A stretch of DNA of 64,000 bases from Lichenicola sp964249915 (GCA_964249915.1 CAXUEL010000001.1:22839-86838); one strand, 5' to 3'; positions 33,092 through 40,491 are shown, counted from the stretch's first letter. Notes: a model not told the origin generated them from the letters alone. Numbers and translations: made by a program.

Positions 33092-33122
33092 GAAGGCCGC
33101 TGCCTGGAGGACAGCGGCCTTC
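33092..33122. terminator. Perfect 11-bp hairpin upstream of the late operon
   Basis: GAAGGCCGCTG (33092-33102) pairs exactly with 33112-33122 across a 9-nt loop. It is downstream of nothing on the plus strand and just upstream of the small terminase on the minus strand, so it may insulate the late operon from early transcription or be a regulatory hairpin. Confidence 0.5.
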
Positions 33123-33238
33123 GCTCAATCAGGTGGCCTGGGTCAGGACCCGGGACGCACGAAGAGAGCATGGGAACAGAATGACGGAAGCGATCCACAG
33201 GGTCAAGGATTCCCGCACGGGAGGCTACGGGAAAGGTG

Positions 33239-33267
33239 TTGACATCCGATACGGAGAGGAATACAAG
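33239..33267 (+). promoter_or_regulatory. Candidate sigma-70-type promoter
   Basis: TTGACA (33239-33244), 17-bp spacer, TACAAG (33262-33267), about 50 bp before the ATG of the 127-residue coiled-coil gene. The -10 match is only fair. Confidence 0.4.
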
Positions 33268-33317
33268 GATCACAGTGGGCGACGATCGTCTCGGTCGCAG
33301 CGGATCTGGAGGGTCCC

Positions 33318-33701
33318 ATGAGCATTCACAGCAGCACCTCGGCCGAGAGCATTGCGAGCGGCATGCATTCGGCCATCGGTGGCATCGGTCAGATGGCCGT
33401 CGCGGCTTGGATGCTGAGCCGACAGGACGCTGGTCGCCGCGACGCCGAGCAGGCCGCCGCCGCTCAGGGTGCCAGGTCCTCCGTGCTCCGCTCGACGGTG
33501 CACGGCCTCCGCGAACAGCTCGCCGACGAGCGCGCGGCCCACCGCGAGGAGGTCCTCGACTTGCGCGCCGACGCTACATTCTTCCGCAGCGAGAACGCCA
33601 AGCTGGCGGCGCGTGTGGCCGAGCTCGAGGCCGCCGTGATCCAGCTCGACGGCCAGCGCCGCGTCCTGGCCGCCGCCCTCACCGAGGCGCGCGCTGCGTA
33701 A
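33318..33701 (+). CDS. Coiled-coil hypothetical protein
   Basis: 127 residues starting MSIHSSTSAESIASGMHSAI, with GGAGG upstream. The C-terminal 90 residues are charged heptads (REQLADERAAHREEVLDLRA and VAELEAAVIQLDGQRRVLAA), a long coiled coil. It stands alone between the late operon and a convergent gene, with its own candidate promoter and a strong terminator. Function unknown. Confidence 0.65.
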   Translation: MSIHSSTSAESIASGMHSAIGGIGQMAVAAWMLSRQDAGRRDAEQAAAAQGARSSVLRSTVHGLREQLADERAAHREEVLDLRADATFFRSENAKLAARVAELEAAVIQLDGQRRVLAAALTEARAA

Positions 33702-33722
33702 CATCCGCCGTCCAGAATCAAG

Positions 33723-33760
33723 AAGGGCCGCTGGATCAACTCCGGCGGCCCTTTTCGTTT
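33723..33760. terminator. Strong bidirectional terminator
   Basis: AAGGGCCGCTGGA (33723-33735) pairs 12 of 13 with 33741-33753, followed by TTTTCGTTT. It serves the plus-strand coiled-coil gene and the convergent 248-residue gene. The lead-in GAATCAAGAAGGGCCG is the same as at 1047. Confidence 0.8.
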
Positions 33761-33769
33761 CGCGTCACC

Positions 33770-34516
33770 TTATGCGCGAAGGGTCTGCATAATCTCGTCT
33801 ACGTCCTGCGTCGGCTCCGGCTGCTGTCCGCGCATCGCCGCCCGCGCCGCCGACCGGACCTCTGCACGCCGGGCAGCGACCTGCTCGGCGCTGACGACCT
33901 CAGCCCCAGCGCTGGCTTCCTTGAGTTGCTTCGGTGACCTCACCCCCTCCGGCGGCCGCCCTTTCAGGACTCCGCGGAGCCCCATCACGCTCGCTGCCGC
34001 GATGGTGCCGCACTCGTCCTTGTCGAGCGTCATCAGATAGTCGCGCACGCCCTCGGGCAGCCGACCGAGGGCGACGTCGTCGATCCGCTCGCCGCGTGCC
34101 CGGGCGGCGGACACACTCCGGACGGCGGCGACGAGCTCCCGCGCCTCGGACTGCCTGTCCGCTGCGGCCTGGCGGACTTCCTCCTGCTGGGCAGCTTCGC
34201 GTTGGGCGGCGGCTTCCTCGGCGGCGGCGGACTGCGCGGTCGGCTGCGGGCCGCGCTTGCCCAGGACCATGCCTGCAACCCGGAATGGCAGTTTTACGAT
34301 GTCCGAAACCGCACCGATCGCCAGCTTGCTCGTCGCGCCGAGCAGGTCCACGGCAAGCCTCGGCGTAGCTGCGGCCACATCCACGACGCGTTCGAATACC
34401 TGCTCGGTGACCTGAACGGCCTTGCCGCCGACGAATTTCGTGACTGTCACGAAACGCCCTACCAGACGCCCCAACGCGGCCAATGCGGCCCGAACGGCTT
34501 CTGCAATCGTGTTCAT
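33770..34516 (-). CDS. Hypothetical helical protein
   Basis: 248 residues from MNTIAEAVRAALAALGRLVG, chosen for GGAGG 6 nt upstream; the frame stays open 81 codons further. A hydrophobic/amphipathic N-terminus (RLVGRFVTVTKFVGG), a helical middle with LPFRVAGMVLGKR, then an Ala/Glu/Gln-rich coiled coil (about 105-140) and a basic C-terminus. A perfect palindrome (TTTCGTGAC-t-GTCACGAAA, 34436-34454) lies inside the coding sequence. Family unknown. Confidence 0.6.
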   Translation of the reverse strand: MNTIAEAVRAALAALGRLVGRFVTVTKFVGGKAVQVTEQVFERVVDVAAATPRLAVDLLGATSKLAIGAVSDIVKLPFRVAGMVLGKRGPQPTAQSAAAEEAAAQREAAQQEEVRQAAADRQSEARELVAAVRSVSAARARGERIDDVALGRLPEGVRDYLMTLDKDECGTIAAASVMGLRGVLKGRPPEGVRSPKQLKEASAGAEVVSAEQVAARRAEVRSAARAAMRGQQPEPTQDVDEIMQTLRA

Positions 34517-34741
34517 GATGTGCCTCCAGCACTCCGAAGGCCCCGCTGGCCTCCGCTGGAACCAGCATCCCTGGCGCACATGCAAGCCACGCCGATTGCG
34601 CGACTTTCCCCGGCCGCCCTCATTCTGGAAGGTCGCCCGTATCCATCGGTCTACAATTTCATCGACCGCCGCCAGAAGGCGAACGCCAGGAAGGCCCGCT
34701 ACAGCCGCTTGAGCGCGATTTCCGATGCTGAACCCGTAGAA

Positions 34742-34796
34742 CCGGCTTTCGCCCGCCACGGAGCCTACTAGACGATTTTCTGCCTCAAAAAGCCGG
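34742..34796. repeat. Structured intergenic repeat, copy 2
   Basis: CCGGCTTT (34742-34749) pairs exactly with 34789-34796; the loop holds the 16-mer CGCCCGCCACGGAGCC (34750-34765) shared with 17055-17070. It lies in the gap 34517-34798, just after the exonuclease stop on the minus strand. No gene was recognised in this gap. Confidence 0.55.
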
Positions 34797-34798
34797 AA

Positions 34799-35377
34799 TC
34801 AGCCCGCGATGGCCTCCGAGACCCTCCGCCGGACGCTCGCCCACGTGCGCTGCAGAGCCTGGGCATCGGCAAGCGCGCGATGGCGGCGGGGGCCTCGGGC
34901 ATCCTCCTCGGCGGTGGCTTCCGCGACGAGCAGAGCGGCCCGCCGTCCGCAAATGGACCGCTCGCGCTCGTAGTCAGCGTGGTCCGTCGGCGGCATCCCG
35001 CCAAAGAGCGGTCGGCAGGCGGCGGCGTAGGCGGTCGTGACGTCGGTCAAGCGGACCGCGTCGGATGGGAAATCTCCGGCTGACAACAGGACGTCGAGCC
35101 ACCCGCCATCGAAACCTGGCGCGTCGCTGAAGACAGTCTGACCGCCCAGGACCTCTACGACCCGACGGGCGACCTCCGCAGCCGGGTGACCTTTAATTGC
35201 AAGGTCACCCTGGCTGATGCCGTGCACAGCTTCCGCGTTATAGTCCCAATCCGTCCAGCCGTCCTCGGGCCTGATTAGATACTCCTCGCCCATACCGGAC
35301 TCGTCACACCAGCCGACCTGGATCGGCACGGAGTCCGGACCAAGGCCGGACGCCTCGAAGTCCAGAAACCAGATCAC
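34799..35377 (-). CDS. DEDDh-type 3'-5' exonuclease (DnaQ-like)
   Basis: 192 residues starting GTG at 35377 (MIWFLDFEASGLGPDSVPIQ). Exo I DFEASGL (5-11), Exo II around NAEAVHGIS/SDAPGFDGGWLD, and Exo III HRALADA (about residues 165-171) give the DEDDh set. The start overlaps the 100-residue gene stop (GTGA). It could proofread, process RNA/DNA ends, or act on host nucleic acid. Operon with a phosphoesterase supports nucleic-acid metabolism. Confidence 0.8.
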   Translation of the reverse strand: MIWFLDFEASGLGPDSVPIQVGWCDESGMGEEYLIRPEDGWTDWDYNAEAVHGISQGDLAIKGHPAAEVARRVVEVLGGQTVFSDAPGFDGGWLDVLLSAGDFPSDAVRLTDVTTAYAAACRPLFGGMPPTDHADYERERSICGRRAALLVAEATAEEDARGPRRHRALADAQALQRTWASVRRRVSEAIAG

Positions 35378-35676
35378 CGCCGCCCCCTGCTGAGCTCGAC
35401 CATCCGCACTTCGGCGGCGGCGACCCTTACGAGCCGGACGACCTCCGCCCACGGGATTCCTGTATCTCTGGCCAGCAAAATCGCTCCGATGACCTCCGCC
35501 CGAACCTGCTCCCGGCGCCACGCAGAGTCCTCGCGGTCCAGGAGGCCGAGGTCGATGGCGGCTTGCTCGATGCGTGCCCGATGGACGGGCACGACGGCCT
35601 CGCCGATCAGGAACGCGTCGCTGACGCGGCGGACCTCGGCGATGCGCGGGAGCACGGTGTCGCGGGCGGGCTTCAT
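35374..35676 (-). CDS. Hypothetical protein between phosphoesterase and exonuclease
   Basis: 100 residues starting MKPARDTVLPRIAEVRRVSD, helical, with WRREQVRAEVIGAILLARDT and a basic C-terminus ELSRGRR. Both ends overlap neighbouring genes (ATGA at the start, GTGA at the end), so it is translated with the two enzymes and may bridge them. No family recognised. Confidence 0.6.
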   Translation of the reverse strand: MKPARDTVLPRIAEVRRVSDAFLIGEAVVPVHRARIEQAAIDLGLLDREDSAWRREQVRAEVIGAILLARDTGIPWAEVVRLVRVAAAEVRMVELSRGRR

Positions 35677-36209
35677 GCTGCGGACTCCCTGGGTGTTCCT
35701 CGCTTCGGCAGGGTCGCCAGCTTCCACCGAATCTCGGAGAGCTGCACGGGGCGGTAGTCCCAGGCGTCGACGCCCACATCGCACGACTGCCGGTCGCCGG
35801 GGAGCTGTCCGTGTGAGTGGCCGTAAAGGTGCAGCGACCCGTGGTGGCTCCGTGGCCATACGCGCATCGAGTAGTGCAGGAGCACGATACGCATGCCATC
35901 CACCGTCAGCTCGGCCATCGCCTGCGATGACGTCCACGCCGGATGCTCGCGGCATTCCTGCGAGTCGTGGTTGCCGTGAATCAGGTGCTTCCTGCCCGTC
36001 AGTCGCGCGAGGTAGCTGCCGGGGGATTTCGTTCCTCGGAATGCAAAGTCCCCGACCACCCACACATCGTCATCTGCCTGCACGACGGCATTCCAATTTG
36101 CGATGAGCGCGCCGTCCATCTCTCGGCTGTCCGCGAAAGGTCGGGAGCAATGCTTGATGATTTGCGAGTGACCGAGATGTAGGTCGGATGTAAACCAGGT
36201 CCTGCTCAT
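35673..36209 (-). CDS. Calcineurin-like metallophosphoesterase
   Basis: 178 residues with all five metal-binding motifs: DLHLGH (9-14), GDF (about 53), GNHD (about 79), LLHYSM (about 109) and GHSHG (about 129-133). Small phage enzymes of this type act as phosphatases or phosphodiesterases. It is first in a three-gene coupled operon with the exonuclease. Substrate unknown. Confidence 0.85.
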   Translation of the reverse strand: MSRTWFTSDLHLGHSQIIKHCSRPFADSREMDGALIANWNAVVQADDDVWVVGDFAFRGTKSPGSYLARLTGRKHLIHGNHDSQECREHPAWTSSQAMAELTVDGMRIVLLHYSMRVWPRSHHGSLHLYGHSHGQLPGDRQSCDVGVDAWDYRPVQLSEIRWKLATLPKRGTPRESAA

Positions 36210-36298
36210 CGTACTCCTCCCTGGTCCAGGGCACAGAATACCACGGCTGACGGCAGCTCGGGCGGACCGGGATGCATGAAGAACATGGGGAACCTCAA

Positions 36299-36355
36299 CA
36301 CGGCGGACGGGATAAACGGACGGCTCTTCAGCGAGCCGTCGATATCCCCGCCGTG
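36299..36355. repeat. 57-bp nested palindrome in divergent intergenic region
   Basis: Outer arms CACGGCGG..GGGATA and TATCCCCGCCGTG, and inner perfect arms GACGGCTC (36319-36326) and GAGCCGTC (36333-36340) around a 6-nt loop. It fills the middle of the 329-bp gap (36210-36538) between divergent operons, which otherwise holds only the promoter module at 36420-36494. It may be a terminator, operator or RNA element. Confidence 0.55.
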
Positions 36356-36419
36356 TGCGTGTTCCTGGTCATGCGAACCGATCTAAACCGGAGGCCGTCA
36401 CGGCGCAAGCGGTATCCTT

Positions 36420-36494
36420 GTCAACACACTGATTCGGATCGCTTTTTTGTTCGGAAACCTTGTGGCAAGAGGTTGTCCATGGTATCTATGGACA
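36420..36494 (+). promoter_or_regulatory. Promoter/operator module A
   Basis: GTCAACACACTGATT (36420-36434) is followed 54 bp later by the palindrome TGTCCAT-ggtatct-ATGGACA (36474-36494), whose centre contains a -10-like TATCTA. TTGTGG at 36460s could be a weak -35 with a 17-bp spacer. The same two words with the same spacing occur at 37428-37504. The palindrome would place a regulator over the -10. Confidence 0.6.
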
Positions 36495-36538
36495 TACGGG
36501 AGACGCGATGCAGCGCTTCCGACCTGGAGGATGCAGCT

Positions 36539-37105
36539 ATGTTCACACCCAAGCCCGGCTACGCAGGCCGAGACCCACGCCTAAGCTGGCTACCTGAATT
36601 GTCTGGATGTCACGTATTCATGGTGCGTTGCGACACCAGAGAACTCGTTGTCGGACCGGGATGGCACGGCGATGACCAAACAGAATTCCGCGCCGAGCTG
36701 GAACGTGCCTATCCGGGCAGATACACAGAATGGGAAACCGTCGATGCGGAAGAGGTCGCTCGGCGTCGCGAAGCCGACGCCCGGCGTCGCGAGGCCGACA
36801 ATCGCCGCTTCAACGACGCACTGAACATCCCGGCACCGTGGCACGGCAACACTCGCGTCTCTCTCGGCGGTCTAGGCCGGAACTCCTGTGGCGATGGCAC
36901 TACATCGGCCAGCGTCGAGCACGTCGTACTGGAAGGGGATCTGACGGCAGGACGCTTTCGCAGAAGAAGCGGCGACCTGCTCTGCTCAGCAGCCGTCAGC
37001 CACTTTGGCTTGTCCAGCCACGGCGAGCGCGAGCGGACGCGCCGGTTCCGAATCACATGCAAGGCGTGCCTCCGGGCCGCTGAGCGGTTCAAGGTGGCGG
37101 CGTGA
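36539..37105 (+). CDS. Hypothetical early protein with Arg-Glu-Ala repeats
   Basis: 188 residues from MFTPKPGYAGRDPRLSWLPE; GGAGG lies 8 nt upstream. The first 70 residues look globular (CHVFMVRCDTRELVVGPGWH); a duplicated RRREADA / RRREADN segment (about 73-87) suggests a short helix repeat; the C-terminus has two cysteines (RFRITCKACLRAAERF), perhaps metal-binding. It follows operator module A. Family unknown. Confidence 0.6.
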   Translation: MFTPKPGYAGRDPRLSWLPELSGCHVFMVRCDTRELVVGPGWHGDDQTEFRAELERAYPGRYTEWETVDAEEVARRREADARRREADNRRFNDALNIPAPWHGNTRVSLGGLGRNSCGDGTTSASVEHVVLEGDLTAGRFRRRSGDLLCSAAVSHFGLSSHGERERTRRFRITCKACLRAAERFKVAA

Positions 37106-37362
37106 GCCCCCTTGTCGCCCTGGAGCGTACCGGGGAAGCGCTCCACGGCCATCGCTGGCGGAGCCCTTTGGCCCGCCAGCTTCACAAGCCCGGCGCCCTT
37201 GAGGCAGGCATTGACCTCCGGCTCCTGCAACGGTGGACGTCCGGTGAGCGGCCACCACCCAACTGGCTACCATCGGCCCTGGTAGCCCTCCTTCGGTCCG
37301 AGGGCGCACGCCGAGCCGCCGACCTTGAGCGTCTCGCCGACCGGATCGAAAATGCCGCCTAG
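37102..37362 (+). CDS. Small HTH-like protein
   Basis: 86 residues starting GTG (GTGA overlap with previous stop): MSPLVALERTGEALHGHRWR. The segment LARQLHKPGALEAGIDLRLLQRW followed by SGERPPPNWLPSALVALLR has the layout of phage Cro/CII-like HTH proteins, where a DNA-binding helix is followed by a short positive region. It could regulate the early operon. A terminator follows at once. Confidence 0.65.
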   Translation: MSPLVALERTGEALHGHRWRSPLARQLHKPGALEAGIDLRLLQRWTSGERPPPNWLPSALVALLRSEGARRAADLERLADRIENAA

Positions 37363-37385
37363 CGATGCAGCCGCCGACCGACTAG

Positions 37386-37412
37386 AGGGCGCCCCAGCGA
37401 TGGAGGCGCCCT
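37386..37412 (+). terminator. Intrinsic terminator-like hairpin
   Basis: AGGGCGCC (37386-37393) and GGCGCCCT (37405-37412) form a perfect 8-bp stem with an 11-nt loop, followed by TCTCATGT. It closes the first early transcript, right before the second promoter module. Confidence 0.65.
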
Positions 37413-37427
37413 TCTCATGTAGAAGCC

Positions 37428-37504
37428 GTCAACGCATTGATTGTAAACAACTTAGTTGAACGGAAAGCTTCATTTCAGTCGGTTGTCCGTGGTATCTATG
37501 GACA
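37428..37504 (+). promoter_or_regulatory. Promoter/operator module B
   Basis: GTCAACGCATTGATT (37428-37442) and TGTCCGT-ggtatct-ATGGACA (37484-37504) repeat the layout of module A with a 56-bp spacing. The block from the GG before TGTCC to the base after ATGGACA differs from module A at a single base. It precedes the 118-residue gene at 37554. Confidence 0.65.
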
Positions 37505-37553
37505 TGAGGAGGCGGATCTTCCCGGCCCGCCCACCGGATACGGAGAACTCCCA

Positions 37554-37910
37554 ATGCTGAACGCACACACCACCCCAGTCGCGTACCTCGAGCCCGACTG
37601 GAACCTCGTCCGAGACGGCGTGTCCCCCAGGATCCAGTTCCGCTGCCAGCAAGTGGCCACCGCCCTTCAGGCCCTGCTACCGGACGCCGAAATCGACACT
37701 CACCACCGTTTCGGAGGCATCTCCAAAGTCTACGCGTCATTCGGCGGCAGGACGGCAGCAATCGAGCTGCAGTCGAGCCGGGGCGACGTCCTATATCGCG
37801 CAGTCAATGGCCTGGGCGAACATCTCTCCGACTACGAGGACCCGGTGGATCGCATGAGCTTTGGCGGCCCATGCGAAGAGGCCGCCGCCTGGCTGCGGCG
37901 CGCTTCGTAA
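37554..37910 (+). CDS. Small hypothetical early protein
   Basis: 118 residues starting MLNAHTTPVAYLEPDWNLVR; GGAG about 9 nt upstream. A mostly helical N-terminus (RIQFRCQQVATALQALLPD) with a strand-rich middle (TAAIELQSSRGDVLYRA). It is under promoter module B, so it is probably co-regulated with the 36539 gene. Family unknown. Confidence 0.55.
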   Translation: MLNAHTTPVAYLEPDWNLVRDGVSPRIQFRCQQVATALQALLPDAEIDTHHRFGGISKVYASFGGRTAAIELQSSRGDVLYRAVNGLGEHLSDYEDPVDRMSFGGPCEEAAAWLRRAS

Positions 37911-37937
37911 CCGGTCACCGTCGAGAAGGAGCGCGCC

Positions 37938-38246
37938 ATGCCCACGTGGACATCACCTTTCAGCCCGTTCCGACGACCGATCGACGCCGATATCCGCGCT
38001 CTGGAGGCTGCCGTCCAGCGCACGAAGGCATCCATCGCGGAGGGCGGCAAGCGCGGACGGGCGCTCGGTGCGGTGGCGGCGCGCTTCGGCGTGCTCGAGG
38101 CGGCCCGACTGCACTGGTCGGTCGAGGCCAGGTGGCGGGTGGCCGTGGTGCGGGCGGGCGGCGGTCCGGGCGCGGGTCGCTATGTCGATGAGGCGGTCAA
38201 CAGATTGGTCGAGGAACGCGGTTTGAAGATGCTCACGGCGGCGTGA
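37938..38246 (+). CDS. Small hypothetical early protein
   Basis: 102 residues: MPTWTSPFSPFRRPIDADIR, then a helical region (ALEAAVQRTKASIAEGGKRG) and VLEAARLHWSVEARWRVAVV. Basic, with a Gly-rich turn near residue 75. It ends 40 bp before the metallopeptidase gene. No family recognised. Confidence 0.55.
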   Translation: MPTWTSPFSPFRRPIDADIRALEAAVQRTKASIAEGGKRGRALGAVAARFGVLEAARLHWSVEARWRVAVVRAGGGPGAGRYVDEAVNRLVEERGLKMLTAA

Positions 38247-38285
38247 GGCGAGCGTGAAGTCAACATTTCTGAACGGAGGCGCATC

Positions 38286-39212
38286 ATGAGTGAGGTAAGC
38301 AATGTCGTAGCGATGCCGGGGCCGACTGCGGCGGCCCTGCGGATCCAGGAGACCGGTGTTCTGCTAGAGCGCCCGACGTATCAGCGGCCGCCTCATCACG
38401 ACGTAGTCTATGCGCTGATGGGCGGCCGTGTCGGCACGGCGCCACTGGCTCGGTATCGTCTGCCGAAGAGCCTGCGAGCGCATACGCTAGTCGTGCCGGA
38501 CTCTGGCGATGCGGACACGCAAGCGAGGCTACCGGAACTCGCGGCGCTTGCGGACCGCATCGCGCCGTGGGTCGCGGTGCACCTCGTGCCCCGCATCCTG
38601 TCGCGGCGAAACGGCGACGACGACTACGGGCGGCATGCTGGTCATTATGACGTCGACAGCGTGCACTACTCCGCCGTCGGCGGACTCGCTTGTTACGATG
38701 AGCAGTTGATTCTCTTGAACTCGGCCGGACCGACAGCAGTGACGACTACGCTCTGCCACGAGCTGATGCACTTCATGTGGCATCGGTTGTCCGACGCCGC
38801 GCAGGCGGTTCTAAAGGAGGCGGTCGACGACGGCGCGGACTGGCCCGGCAACTACTTCGGCAACACCGAGGAGCGGGTCGCGCGCATGTTCGAGAAGTGG
38901 TCGTCTGCTCGGGTCGAGGGGATGCCGCACCGTGGCGCCGTGATCATGACTCCCGAAGGCATCTTCGAGCACATCTGGTCCGGTGCGCTGGCTGACCACC
39001 AAATCCAACTCGGCCTGGTCCCCAACCACGAAACCCTCCGCATCCGTCGCAGCCTACCGGAGCTACCGCCTCCGGTTCCGGAGGCCATCGAACCCGAGGC
39101 ATCCCCCAAGCCGCAAGCCCGCATCGACGACGTTGTGTGCGACTGGATCTGGGATGGCGCCGCCGCCTTGGTACGCCTCGTCGGTCGGGGCATCCGCCTC
39201 GCCGTAGCCTGA
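38286..39212 (+). CDS. Gluzincin-like metallopeptidase
   Basis: 308 residues. The motif TTTLCHELMHFMWH (about 155-168) is an HExxH zinc site with a third histidine, and NTEERVARMFEKW (about 195) can supply the third ligand Glu, as in gluzincins/ImmA-like enzymes. N-terminal about 130 residues are strand-rich with VALHLVP. A C-terminal Trp/Ile-rich helix (IDDVVCDWIWDGAAALVRLV) may interact with membrane. It may cleave a repressor or a host defence protein; ImmA-type function is inference. Confidence 0.65.
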   Translation: MSEVSNVVAMPGPTAAALRIQETGVLLERPTYQRPPHHDVVYALMGGRVGTAPLARYRLPKSLRAHTLVVPDSGDADTQARLPELAALADRIAPWVAVHLVPRILSRRNGDDDYGRHAGHYDVDSVHYSAVGGLACYDEQLILLNSAGPTAVTTTLCHELMHFMWHRLSDAAQAVLKEAVDDGADWPGNYFGNTEERVARMFEKWSSARVEGMPHRGAVIMTPEGIFEHIWSGALADHQIQLGLVPNHETLRIRRSLPELPPPVPEAIEPEASPKPQARIDDVVCDWIWDGAAALVRLVGRGIRLAVA

Positions 39213-39223
39213 GGAGGTCGGAC

Positions 39224-39652
39224 ATGCTCGCCCCGCTGATGTTCGCCGCCCTAGGACCCGCCTACTTCGCGGCGTCGGCGCTCTACGACCGGCTGATGGA
39301 AAAGGTCATCCTGGTCATCCCCAACCCGGTCCGACCGCGACACTACCTGGACGTCATCAGTGAGATGCAGAGATCGGGCAGCCCCACGTTACGCGCGGTC
39401 CAGCACGAAGATGGCCGCTGGATCCTGCTCGAAGGCAGCCACCGAACGACGGCCGCCATCGGGCTCCGCCGCCGAATTGACCTGGTCGCGGTAGACCCCG
39501 ACGAGGTCGTCGACGTCGATTTCTACCGAGATGACGATGCCGGAGTCCGCCACAAGTATCCTCCGGGTCCGGCGCGGGATTTCGCGCTCGGCTGGACACA
39601 CCCTGTGGAGCACGTCGTCCCGGCGCACCGGGTCCGGATCCGGAATGCCTAA
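39224..39652 (+). CDS. ParB/Srx-like domain protein
   Basis: 142 residues starting MLAPLMFAALGPAYFAASAL, with GAGGAGG upstream. The core VILVIPNPVRPRHYLDVISEMQ and ILLEGSHRTTAAIGLRRRIDLVAVD contains the GxHR..AA signature (about 77-86) of ParB N-terminal/ParB-like nuclease domains. The N-terminus is hydrophobic, possibly a membrane anchor. It follows the metallopeptidase at 12 bp. May bind DNA or cleave phosphate/nucleotide; role unknown. Confidence 0.6.
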   Translation: MLAPLMFAALGPAYFAASALYDRLMEKVILVIPNPVRPRHYLDVISEMQRSGSPTLRAVQHEDGRWILLEGSHRTTAAIGLRRRIDLVAVDPDEVVDVDFYRDDDAGVRHKYPPGPARDFALGWTHPVEHVVPAHRVRIRNA

Positions 39653-39675
39653 CCTCCGATGCCTGCAATGATGTA

Positions 39676-39704
39676 GGGCCGCTTCCGGCGACGGGGCGGC
39701 CCTC
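39676..39704. terminator. Bidirectional hairpin
   Basis: AGGGCCGC (39676-39683) and GCGGCCCT (39697-39704) form a perfect 8-bp stem between the convergent ParB-like and HTH genes; a T-containing tail CGTCATTTCGG follows. Confidence 0.6.
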
Positions 39705-39715
39705 GTCATTTCGGA

Positions 39716-40204
39716 CTACCGGGGCATCGAGAGCGAGATCACGGATGCTGACAGCCACAGCGAACCCGCGTGCTCCGTCACCGCCTGCCACGCCGCCTCC
39801 CTAGCCTGTCGGGCCCTGTAGGGCTCCGGGTCCCATGTGCCGACCCGCCGCTGCCGGTCGACCTCCGCACGCAGCATGCTGGCGGCTTCCGGCGACAGCG
39901 AGCCGAGGCGGGCTTTGGCCAGGGCCGCCGCGTATGATTCTTCGACCGTCATGGGCAACGGCTTCGGCTTCCGCCTGCGGGCCGGGCGTGCAGGCGGTGC
40001 GGGCGCCGGGGTTGGGACGGCGTGCCGTTCCTCGAGGAGCTCGGCGAGGCGTAGAAGGGTATCGGATGCCCGTTTGCGCTTGGACTCCAGGTTCCTGAGG
40101 CTCGCGGGCTGGACCCGGAGCTCGGCGGCGGCCCCGGCGACGGACCAGCCGAGGCGGTGGCGCCAGACGCTGAGGTCGGCGCCGGTCGTGAGGGTGATGG
40201 ACAT
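39716..40204 (-). CDS. HTH (XRE-like) transcriptional regulator
   Basis: 162 residues starting MSITLTTGADLSVWRHRLGW, with GGAG upstream. The HTH reads WRHRLGWSVAGAAAELRVQPASLRNLESKRK, an XRE fold. A Pro/Arg-rich linker follows, then YAAALAKARLGSLSPEAASMLRAE and a helical C-terminus. It sits beside the inverted-iteron element and could regulate early genes or the element itself. Confidence 0.7.
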   Translation of the reverse strand: MSITLTTGADLSVWRHRLGWSVAGAAAELRVQPASLRNLESKRKRASDTLLRLAELLEERHAVPTPAPAPPARPARRRKPKPLPMTVEESYAAALAKARLGSLSPEAASMLRAEVDRQRRVGTWDPEPYRARQAREAAWQAVTEHAGSLWLSASVISLSMPR

Positions 40205-40302
40205 GTTGGGCTCCAGTGCCGGTTCTGAGAAGCGCTTCTCAGAATGCCGCAGGGCGAGGCTTGGCACCCTCTCCGCCCGCTTCGGTGACGCCCGTGCGGG
40301 TC

Positions 40303-40421
40303 AGTGGTTCAAGTGGCTCAAGTGGATTACTTTCTGACTGTTCCCATAAAGATGCACTGTGTCTTTCTGACACTTTTCTCGCGTAGCTGGAAACCAATCC
40401 ACTTGAACCACTTGAACCACT
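40303..40421. repeat. Inverted-iteron element, copy 2
   Basis: Three tandem 9-mers (AGTGGTTCA, AGTGGCTCA, AGTGGATTA at 40303-40329) face three inverted 9-mers at 40395-40421. Arms match at 25 of 27 positions. The 65-bp core shares AAAGATGCA and TCTGACACTTTTC with copy 1 in the same orientation. It occupies most of the 314-bp gap between the HTH gene and the end of the primase gene; only the primase terminator lies beside it. Confidence 0.85.
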
Positions 40422-40464
40422 GAATGGACCCTCGGACCCCGGGGTGGCCTCTAAAAATGAGAAA

Positions 40465-40491
40465 GGGCCGCAGGTCTGATGCCTGCGGCCC
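40465..40491 (-). terminator. Terminator of the primase-helicase gene
   Basis: GGGCCGCAGG and CCTGCGGCCC form a perfect 10-bp stem with a 7-nt loop; on the minus strand it is followed by TTTCTCATTTTT. It is 27 bp past the primase stop. Confidence 0.8.

Noticed and set aside
33181..33321. Small plus-strand frame of 46 residues (MTEAIHRVKDSRTGGYGKGV)
   Set aside because: It overlaps the best promoter candidate of the 33318 gene and has no good ribosome site. The ATGA overlap with the next gene keeps it possible, but support is too weak.
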